Assembly (NCBI GenBank): GCA_016926575.1
Contig: JAFGOJ010000313.1
Span: 1-7,483 of the forward strand
Reading direction: 5' to 3'
Length of the DNA stretch: 7,483 nt
Origin: Anaerolineae bacterium
Lineage (GTDB): Bacteria; Chloroflexota; Anaerolineae; B4-G1; DUEL01
Shown here in pieces: positions 1 through 5,900 of this stretch; position 1 is the first letter of the stretch; the number at the start of each line of letters is the position of its first letter. The notes under the pieces are model-generated. The model was not told the DNA's origin and did not search any database. It saw nothing but the letters and a program-made list of their open reading frames with translations. Both the position numbers and the translations under genes were made by a program.

Positions 1-25
1 GCCGCCCGCAAAACCCCCACTCCCC

Positions 26-45
26 CCTTTTCGCGGCGGAAAAGG
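26..45. other. Small inverted repeat at window start
   Basis: CCTTTTC (26-32) and GAAAAGG (39-45) form a 7-bp stem with a 6-nt loop. It shares G44-G45 with the outer pairs of the neighbouring stem-loop, so the two could be partly exclusive. It could be the end of an upstream transcript or part of the leader. No T-run follows it, and the upstream gene lies outside the window. Confidence 0.25.
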
Positions 46-75
46 CAACTGCGAAGCGTAAGCTGAGCAGTTACC
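44..75 (+). promoter_or_regulatory. Structured leader stem-loop with tandem G-A pairs and GNRA loop
   Basis: Bases 47-52 (AACTGC) pair perfectly with 67-72 (GCAGTT). Inside this, GA at 53-54 faces GA at 65-66, the geometry of tandem sheared G-A pairs. Next, AGC (55-57) pairs with GCT (62-64), closing a GTAA loop at 58-61, which is a GNRA tetraloop in RNA. Outside, GG 44-45 can pair with CC 74-75 across a C-A mismatch. The G-A pairs and GNRA loop exist only in the plus-strand transcript, so this looks like an RNA element in the leader of the dikinase genes, about 28 nt before their Shine-Dalgarno. I do not recognise it as a named riboswitch. It could also be the 3' end of an upstream transcript. 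Confidence 0.45.
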
Positions 76-102
76 GTAGATGACACTTACACGTATCGAT
101 CC

Positions 103-110
103 AAGGAGGT
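103..110 (+). promoter_or_regulatory. Shine-Dalgarno of the first dikinase gene
   Basis: AAGGAGGT is a perfect anti-16S complement lying 5 nt before the ATG at 116. It decides the start: the in-frame ATG at 80 would place this site inside the coding sequence and has no comparable site of its own. Confidence 0.9.
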
Positions 111-115
111 ACCCA

Positions 116-1810
116 ATGAACGCTATCGCTTCCGCCACCGGCACACCCATCTCTACACCGTCCGATTTCCCCGTCGACTGGGCCAGGCCGGAGTTCGCCG
201 CTTACCACTGGACGCGCGACCGCGAGCACCTGCCCGACCCCGTCACGCCGATGTTTCTCAGTTGCGCCAGGGAGATGGGCATCGAAAGCCGCCGGCGCGC
301 CGCCGTCTACGACGAGGCCATCGTCGAACGCTACGACATTCCCATCAATCACTACCTCTACACCTGCCTGCTTCCCTTCTCCGGCACGCCCGAGGAGCTG
401 GACGCCCGCGCCCGGCGCAACCGCGAGAAAGTGGGCGCCGTCAGTGCCCGCCTGCCCGAGGTCTGGGAGACCGAATGGCAGCCCGCACTCGCATCCGCCT
501 GGGCGTTCTGGGCCACATTCGACCTGGAGGCGGCCGACACGCCGGCGCTGGGCACGCATCTCGAAGAGAGCCTCGCCCGCGGCGCGCAGTTGTACGAGAT
601 TCACTACCTCATGGGGCCGCCGATGTGGTTCGCCATCGACGCCTTCGAATCGGCCTACTGCGACCTCTTCCCCGGCAAGACCCGCCTCGACGCGCACCGC
701 CTGTTGCAGGGCTTCGACAACAAGACGCTGGAAATGGGGCGCGCGCTATGGCACTTGCGCGACGTCGCCGCCACCTGCCCCTTCGTGCGCCGCGTGCTGG
801 CCGACCTGCCCGCCGTCGACGTGTGCGCAGCCCTGACCGGATTCGAGGAGGGGGAGCGCTTTCTGGACGAGCTGCGCGCCTTCCTGGCAGCCTACGGGCG
901 ACGCAGCGACCTGTGGGACTGGGGCCATCCCAGTTGGGAGGACGACCCCACGCCCGTGATCAACAACGTGAAGAACTACCTGAGCCAGCCGGAACGGGAC
1001 CTGTGGGCTGAGCTGGACGAAGCGGCCGCCCGGCGCGAGGCGGCAGTGGACGAGGCGCGCCGCACGCTGGCAGGCTACCCCCAACCGGTGGCCGACCGCT
1101 TCGAGCGGCTGTTGGCGTCGGCGCAGACGGCCCTGGTGTTGACGGAAAACCACACCTACTACATCGACTTCAACGGCTTCGGCTGGATCCACCGCGTCAT
1201 CCACACCCTTGGCGCGCGCTTCGCCACGGCGGGCCGCCTCGACCGGCCGGACGACGTCTTCTACCTCCATCTGGACGAGCTGCGGGCGATGATCGCCGAC
1301 CCGTCCCTCGACCGGAGCGCGGTGGCCCGGCAGCGGCGCGCCGAAGTCGCGCGCTGGGCCGCCTGCGACGAACCGCGCGAGTTGGGCGTCCGCCCGGCGG
1401 AAGCACTGTACCTCTACTCGCCCGACGCGCGGCGCATGCTGCGCTACGTGGGCGGATTCGCCGTCGAAGCCGCCCCTCCGCCGCCCAAACCGGGCGTGCT
1501 GTACGGGCAGGCCGGGTCGCCGGGGACGGTGCGCGGCCCGGCGCGGGTGGTGCTCACCCTGGCCGACGCGCACCGCCTCCAGCCCGGCGACGTGCTGGTG
1601 ACGCGCACGACGGCCCCGCCGTGGACGCCGCTCTTCCTGACCGCCGCGGCCGTCGTCACCGACGCGGGCGGGCTGCTCTCCCACGGGGCCGTCGTCTCAC
1701 GCGAGTACGGCATCCCCGCCGTCGTCGGCACGCACAGCGCCACCGCGCTCATCGCCGACGGGCAACTGGTCGAAGTGGATGGCAGCAACGGCGAGGTGCG
1801 GTTGGTATAA
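116..1810 (+). CDS. Split PEP-synthase-like dikinase, central plus phosphohistidine (swivelling) domain subunit
   Basis: This 564-residue cytoplasmic protein resembles the central and C-terminal parts of rifampicin phosphotransferase and PEP-synthase-like enzymes, without an ATP-grasp domain. Residues about 22-420 are a helical region with family-like signatures: WTRDREHLPDPVTPMF (32-47), FLDELRAFLAAYGRR (249-263) followed by PSWEDDP (272-278), and TENHTYYID with RPDDVFYLHLDEL (343-389). After a Pro-rich linker (453-459) comes the PEP-utiliser mobile domain (about 465-564), with GSPG, then DAGGLLSHGAVVSREYGIPAVVG. His523 in that motif should be the phosphohistidine that swings between the ATP site and the acceptor site. 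The start at 116 is fixed by a perfect Shine-Dalgarno. The ATP-grasp partner follows 11 nt downstream. The arrangement matches phenylphosphate synthase, whose alpha (His) and beta (ATP) subunits are also separate, but the substrate here is unknown. The family call is firm and the reaction is not. Confidence 0.9.
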   Translation: MNAIASATGTPISTPSDFPVDWARPEFAAYHWTRDREHLPDPVTPMFLSCAREMGIESRRRAAVYDEAIVERYDIPINHYLYTCLLPFSGTPEELDARARRNREKVGAVSARLPEVWETEWQPALASAWAFWATFDLEAADTPALGTHLEESLARGAQLYEIHYLMGPPMWFAIDAFESAYCDLFPGKTRLDAHRLLQGFDNKTLEMGRALWHLRDVAATCPFVRRVLADLPAVDVCAALTGFEEGERFLDELRAFLAAYGRRSDLWDWGHPSWEDDPTPVINNVKNYLSQPERDLWAELDEAAARREAAVDEARRTLAGYPQPVADRFERLLASAQTALVLTENHTYYIDFNGFGWIHRVIHTLGARFATAGRLDRPDDVFYLHLDELRAMIADPSLDRSAVARQRRAEVARWAACDEPRELGVRPAEALYLYSPDARRMLRYVGGFAVEAAPPPPKPGVLYGQAGSPGTVRGPARVVLTLADAHRLQPGDVLVTRTTAPPWTPLFLTAAAVVTDAGGLLSHGAVVSREYGIPAVVGTHSATALIADGQLVEVDGSNGEVRLV

Positions 1811-1817
1811 AGGAGGA
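1810..1817 (+). promoter_or_regulatory. Shine-Dalgarno of the ATP-grasp gene
   Basis: AAGGAGGA begins on the last base of the upstream stop codon and ends 4 nt before the ATG at 1822. It supports 1822 over the in-frame ATG at 1621, which lies deep inside the preceding gene, and it implies translation from one shared transcript. Confidence 0.88.
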
Positions 1818-1821
1818 CGCG

Positions 1822-2646
1822 ATGAACATCTATTGGTTGGACGCACCCGATTGTCGAGATCCGCTGCGCGTGGGCGGCAAGGCCGCGCACCTGGGTCGAT
1901 TGGCCGCCGCCTACCCGGTGCCGCCGGGGTTCTGCCTGGCGGCGGGGGCTGCCCCCTCGATTCGCTACGACGAACTGGCGGCCGCCTACGCTCGTCTGGG
2001 CGAGCGCTGCCACACGCCGCGCCCGGCGGTGGCGGTGCGCTCCTCGGCGGTGGACGAGGACGGCGCGCAGGCGTCCTTCGCCGGGCAGCACGCGTCGTAC
2101 CTCAACGTGGTGGGGGCCGACGCGGTGGCGGCGGCGGTGGAGCGGTGCGTGGCGTCCGCCTGGGCCGAGCACGCGCTGCACTACCGCCGCGCGCACGGGC
2201 TGACGGAGGAGGCGCGCGTGGCAGTGCTGGTCCAGGAACTCGTCGTCGCCGACGTCTCTGCAGTCGTCTTCAGCGCCGACCCGTGCACGGGCGAGCGGGA
2301 CCGCGTGGTGGTCAACGCGACGTGGGGGCTGGGGGAGAGCCTGGTGGGCGGCACGGTGACGCCCGACCTGTTCGTCGTGCGCAAGGACGACCTGAGTGTG
2401 CTTTCTCGACGGATCGCCGACAAGCAGTGCATGACCGTCGCGACAGGCGAGGGGACACAGGAGGTGGCGGTGCCGCGGTGTATGCGCGAGGAGCCGTCGC
2501 TCGACGCAGCGCAGGTCGAAGCACTGGCGCGCCTGGCGCGCGCGTTGGAGCGGGCGCAGGGCTGGCCGGTCGATCTGGAATGCGCGTACCGGCACGGGCG
2601 GCTGTACCTGCTCCAGTGCCGCCCCATCACGACGCTGGTGGGGTAG
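1822..2646 (+). CDS. Split PEP-synthase-like dikinase, ATP-grasp (PEP/pyruvate-binding family) subunit
   Basis: This 274-residue protein corresponds to the N-terminal nucleotide-binding domain of PEP synthase, PPDK and rifampicin phosphotransferase, standing alone. Family motifs in order: GGKAAHLG (18-25, Lys20 being the expected ATP contact), VPPGF (33-37), AVRSSAVDEDGAQASFAGQH (71-90, Arg73), VQELVVADVSAVVFSADPCTG (137-157), NATWGLGES (165-173), TPD (180-182), and the C-terminal DLECA...LYLLQCRPIT with Glu253 and Gln265, where metal and ATP are held. All the motifs are intact, so the domain is probably active. It should bind ATP and pass a phosphate to His523 of the upstream partner. It is short: the family usually has about 320-360 residues, and the stretch between Lys20 and Arg73 is clearly reduced. 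It has no His domain and no PEP-binding barrel. A fused enzyme broken by frameshift is excluded, because the domain order is reversed and the gene has its own Shine-Dalgarno. Confidence 0.9.
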   Translation: MNIYWLDAPDCRDPLRVGGKAAHLGRLAAAYPVPPGFCLAAGAAPSIRYDELAAAYARLGERCHTPRPAVAVRSSAVDEDGAQASFAGQHASYLNVVGADAVAAAVERCVASAWAEHALHYRRAHGLTEEARVAVLVQELVVADVSAVVFSADPCTGERDRVVVNATWGLGESLVGGTVTPDLFVVRKDDLSVLSRRIADKQCMTVATGEGTQEVAVPRCMREEPSLDAAQVEALARLARALERAQGWPVDLECAYRHGRLYLLQCRPITTLVG

Positions 2647-2660
2647 TGTGGGTATGACGC

Positions 2661-2724
2661 GGCCTATTTTCGAAACAGAGGCCATGACCTGGCGCTCGCC
2701 GCCGATGGACGAAAATGTAGGTCA
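2661..2724. repeat. Interrupted inverted repeat, possible dispersed element
   Basis: CCTATTTTCG (2663-2672) is mirrored by CGAAAATGTAGG (2710-2721), with two extra bases in the right arm. GGCCT (2661-2665) also pairs with AGGCC (2679-2683), and TGACCT (2685-2690) with AGGTCA (2719-2724). The overlapping dyads, 15 nt after the stop codon of the ATP-grasp gene, look more like a palindromic intergenic element than a simple terminator. Only one copy is in the window, so its repeat status is untested. Confidence 0.35.
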
Positions 2725-2737
2725 CGCTTGAACCGCC

Positions 2738-2767
2738 GTTCCGCCCGGTCAGGAGACCGGGCGGAAC
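2738..2767. terminator. Perfect 13-bp stem-loop, terminator-like without U-tract
   Basis: GTTCCGCCCGGTC (2738-2750) and GACCGGGCGGAAC (2755-2767) form a perfect stem with an AGGA loop. It lies about 90 nt after the ATP-grasp gene. No T-run follows on either strand, so intrinsic termination is uncertain. It could act as a 3'-end stabiliser or a transcription roadblock. Confidence 0.4.
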
Positions 2768-2817
2768 AAGAGGGGCCGCCTAAGGCGTTGACCCAGGCCC
2801 ATTTGCGGAAGGGGTCC

Positions 2818-2857
2818 GGGGGAACCGGAAGGGAACCGCAGGTTTCCCGTTTCCCCG
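2818..2857. repeat. Imperfect inverted repeat in convergent spacer
   Basis: GGGAACC (2831-2837) pairs with GGTTTCCC (2841-2848) with one bulged T. The stem can extend imperfectly outwards through GGAA (2827-2830) against the TTTCC tract (2850-2854). The left arm also contains a short direct repeat (GGAACCGGAA followed by GGGAACCG). Function is unknown. Confidence 0.3.
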
Positions 2858-2863
2858 GCGGGG

Positions 2864-2884
2864 TGCAGGGGCGGAGCCCCTGCA
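2864..2884. repeat. 9-bp stem-loop TGCAGGGGC/GCCCCTGCA
   Basis: TGCAGGGGC (2864-2872) and GCCCCTGCA (2876-2884) form a perfect stem around a GGA loop. Hairpins of the form GGGGC-GGA-GCCCC are, from memory, common in intergenic spacers of many GC-rich bacteria, so this is likely a REP-like or 3'-end element rather than something specific to these genes. Confidence 0.4.
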
Positions 2885-2898
2885 AAGCCCCTATTCCA

Positions 2899-2931
2899 AC
2901 CCTCCCGCAGGGTTCGACCCTGCGGGAGGGT
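2899..2931 (-). terminator. Perfect 15-bp stem-loop after the repeat-protein gene
   Basis: ACCCTCCCGCAGGGT (2899-2913) and ACCCTGCGGGAGGGT (2917-2931) form a perfect stem with a TCG loop. It begins 9 nt beyond the stop codon of the minus-strand gene. Each arm is itself a small inverted repeat (AACCCT with AGGGTT at 2898-2914, ACCCT with AGGGT at 2917-2931), so one long or two short hairpins can form. The position is ideal for a 3'-end signal of the minus-strand gene and, by symmetry, of the plus-strand pair. No U-tract follows on either strand. Confidence 0.5.
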
Positions 2932-2940
2932 GTTATGTGA

Positions 2941-5900
2941 CTACGCGTCGCGCAAGACGAGCGGCAGGTAGATGTAGCGCGTACCCATCGGGAACTCCAG
3001 GATCACCGGCGCGAACGGGCTGGCGTAGCGCACCGTCAGCGTCTCCGTGACGGTGCCGGTCGTCCACTCGGTCGACGTGATCTGGAAGGTCTTGGTGATG
3101 GCGTGCCAGGCATTCGGCGCGAGGTCGTGCCCGTACCAGTCCAGCCAGCCGGCGCCGGAGAGCGGGCTGCCGGCAGACAGTTCGACGTCCACCAGCGCCA
3201 GCTCCACGCTCCACGCTTCCACCAACGTGAAGCTGATCAGGGCCCCGTTGGTGATCCAGACCCGGTCGACGATGGTGATGGTCTCGCCCGGCGGGACGGG
3301 GAAGGGACTGTCGGCCGGGCCGTAAGGCGTGCCGTCGATCCAGATCTCCTTTTCCCAGACCGGTTCGGGCGGCTGGACGGTGAAAGTGATGACGGTCCAG
3401 TCGTGTTCGATGTTGACGTGGTCGTAGACGTAGTCGTAGATGGTGATCACGTCACCCGCCATTGCTGTGTCGGTGATGGCGACGGTGACGGTGATCTGGC
3501 GTTCCTCGTCTTGTGCCAGGTCGGTGAAGTCCCACCGCGCCCACGATCCGTCTGGGGCGATGTTTTCAGGCAGCGGCACCGGGTCGGCGCTCAGGAAGGG
3601 GGCTTCGGGCGGGAAGGTGTTGGTGACGTATCCGGAGCTCTCCAGGCCGCCCCGGTTGCCGTAGGTCAGGGTGAACGTCGCCTCCTGCCCGGCAAAGACC
3701 ATCGGGTCGCGCGTGTTATCGATCCACAGGACGGGCAGTTGCTTGGTGATGGTTACCAGGCGCGTCCACGGCCGGTCGACGTTGGGGATCCACAGTTCCT
3801 CTTGGATGATGGTCTCCGTCCAGGTGCACGGTTCGACGTGGAACAGCTTGGTGATAGTGTAAATGCCCGGCTCGCCAACGGGCAGAGTCCACATCATCCA
3901 TCCGGCTGCCGTGTTGCTGGTAATGGTTCCGGCTGTCACCTCCCAATCCAGCAAAGAAAGTTCCGCCGACACCCAGTTTTCTTCCAGCACCGTTTCGCCC
4001 TCGGCGCGCCCGAGAGCCGCCGGATCGGGTACGTAGATCACGTCTGTGATGGTGATCGTGTGTGAGGTCTGGGTTTGAATCGTCAATCCCTCGTCCCACA
4101 ACACGCCGTTGACCCATTTCACCCAGCCGGGCGGCTCGACGTGGAACGTGATCCAGACGTCGTCCTCCAGCTCGCCAGCGTGGTTGTAGATGCCATCCCA
4201 GACCTCGATCGTGGTGGAGGGCGGTACGTGGGTGGCGATGTCGACGGCGACGGTGATGACGCCGCTCCCGCCCGGTTCGATGACCGGAATCCGCCAAGCC
4301 ACCCAGTCATCGCCAAAGCGGAACGGCTCCAGCGACGATCCGGCATAAGGCGCAGTGATGGGGAAGGTGTTAGAGATCACTGCACCGAACTCCCGGTCGG
4401 CGGTGATCGGGTTGGTGTATTCGAGCTCGAAGATGGCGCGCTGCCCCGGTATCACGTGGTAAACGTCGAAGAAGCTGTCGATGGCCAAGTCGACGGGGGG
4501 CTTATCGATGAAGACCGGCCGCCGCTCTAGCTCCTCTACTGGCTCCCACGTGCCTGGGTCCACTGCCCACAGCTCCTCCCAGAGAATCGTGTAGGTCCAC
4601 GTACACGGCTCGACGTGGAAGACCTTGGTGACAGTGAAGACCGTCTCCACCGGTTCGAGCGGCCTCAACCGCAGGGCCAGGAAGCCCGGTTCTTCGGCAA
4701 CGGGAATCCATTCGCCCGGTTGGTTAGACTCAGCCGTCCAGCCGATGAGATGCAAGTGGCGTTGCGGGGCACCGGGCGGAGAGGGCAGGCCCGGGTCGGG
4801 GGGGCCTTCCATCTCTTCCACCCAGTGCTCGACCAGGTCGACCGGGATATGGGTGGTGATGATTTCGGTGACGGTGATCGTGTCCGAGGTCCAGGCCGGC
4901 ACGCCGATGTCGGGGGCCACCCACAGCCGGCCCAGCGGGCCGTCCGGGTCGAGCAGTTGTGGCGCATCGACCCACTTCTCCCACTCCGGCGGCGGGACGT
5001 GGTACTGGATCTGCGTCACGCCCTGCTCGGCCCCGGTGTGATCGTAGACCCAGTCGAAGATGTCGATGGTGGTGGAGGGCAAGAGGCCGCCGGCGATGCG
5101 GACAACGACTGTGATCTGCTGGCTCTGGTCCATCTCCAGCCCATCGGTGAAGATCCATGTGACAGTCATGCTGTCATCCGCATAATTGAACGCTCCCGGG
5201 GCAGGATCGGCCCATTCAAAGGGGGCTTCCGGCAGTGGAAATCGATTGATGACACTGTAGGCATCCTCGAAGCCGCCGGTATTGTTGATGGTGAGGGTGA
5301 AAGAAACAAACTCCCCGCCGTAGACGTCGCGCCCGCTGTTGTTGACGCTGGTGATCTCCAGGTTGGGCACGAGCTTGTTCACCAGCACGGGACGGGAACC
5401 GACCTGGTAGACATCACCGGTAAAGTCTTCCATCCACAACTCTTCCCAGAGTATCGTCTCTTCCCACATACACGTCTCGACGTGGAAGACCTTGTGTAGC
5501 TCAATCGGGATCGGGTCTACGCTGGGTGGAATAATCCACGTCAGCCCGTTGGGGCCGGGGATGACGGTGCCGTACGGCAGCGGGAGAGGGACAAAGAATT
5601 CCAGGCTCAGGCGCTCTGGATCCCAGAACTCGGTCAATATGAGGGTGTTGAAGGGGTCTGGAATGATGATATCCACGATCTCGAACGTCTGCGACGTCTG
5701 GAGGGTGAGACTGATGCCTGGGTACCACTCCACGCCGTTGACCAGCTTGATCCAGGCAACGGGCGGCGGCGGATCGACGTAGACGTGGAATAAAGTGACC
5801 GCTGGCGGTTCGATCTGCCTGCCGGTGTGATCGTAGATCCAATCCTCGATCATTATCTCCGTTGAGATTGGGGCAGTAGGGTCGATGGCAACGTAGACAT

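Larger units (their letters stand above)
2647..2940. other. Convergent spacer rich in inverted repeats
   Basis: This 294-nt stretch lies between two genes that point at each other. No convincing gene is seen, and the short frames crossing it simply read through the hairpins. It holds an interrupted dyad (2663-2672 against 2710-2721), TGACCT (2685-2690) against AGGTCA (2719-2724), a perfect 13-bp stem (2738-2767), an imperfect G/C-rich stem (about 2818-2857), a 9-bp stem (2864-2884) and a 15-bp stem (2899-2931). This density suggests transcription termination from both sides and possibly one or more dispersed intergenic repeats. Confidence 0.6.

Noticed and set aside
71..99. A sigma-70-like promoter (TTACCG, 17-nt spacer, TATCGA)
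   Set aside because: Each box matches only 3 of 6 consensus bases, and the implied transcript start would fall on the Shine-Dalgarno.
1..115. A rifamycin-associated element upstream of the dikinase
   Set aside because: The 19-bp inverted-repeat type I recall from actinobacterial promoters is not seen. The dyads here have different sequences and loops.
80..115. The earlier in-frame ATG as start of the His-domain gene
   Set aside because: It would put the perfect AAGGAGGT inside the gene, has no ribosome site of its own, and adds 12 residues without family similarity.
1621..1821. An N-terminal extension of the ATP-grasp gene beginning at ATG 1621
   Set aside because: It lies in another frame inside the conserved His-domain coding region. 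The Shine-Dalgarno at 1810-1817 marks ATG 1822.
116..2646. A rifampicin-resistance phosphotransferase or a true PEP synthase
   Set aside because: The domains match that superfamily, but the proteins are split, there is no PEP/pyruvate-binding barrel, and nothing visible identifies rifampicin or pyruvate as acceptor. No gene symbol is given.
746..2685. Long minus-strand open frames opposite the dikinase genes (up to about 413 codons)
   Set aside because: Arg/Pro/His-rich shadow translations typical of the reverse strand of GC-rich genes. They overlap two genes with clear conserved motifs.
2738..2931. A CRISPR array
   Set aside because: The repeats are inverted, differ from one another, and have no regular spacing or common direct repeat.
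2664..2940. Short open frames in the convergent spacer (about 70 codons on each strand)
   Set aside because: They run through the hairpins, have no Shine-Dalgarno, and show no protein-like pattern.
3103..5499. Long plus-strand open frames opposite the repeat-protein gene (about 320 and 294 codons)
   Set aside because: Low-complexity Asp/Val/Gly/Arg-rich shadows antisense to a strongly patterned repeat protein, with repeated phrases that merely mirror its repeats.
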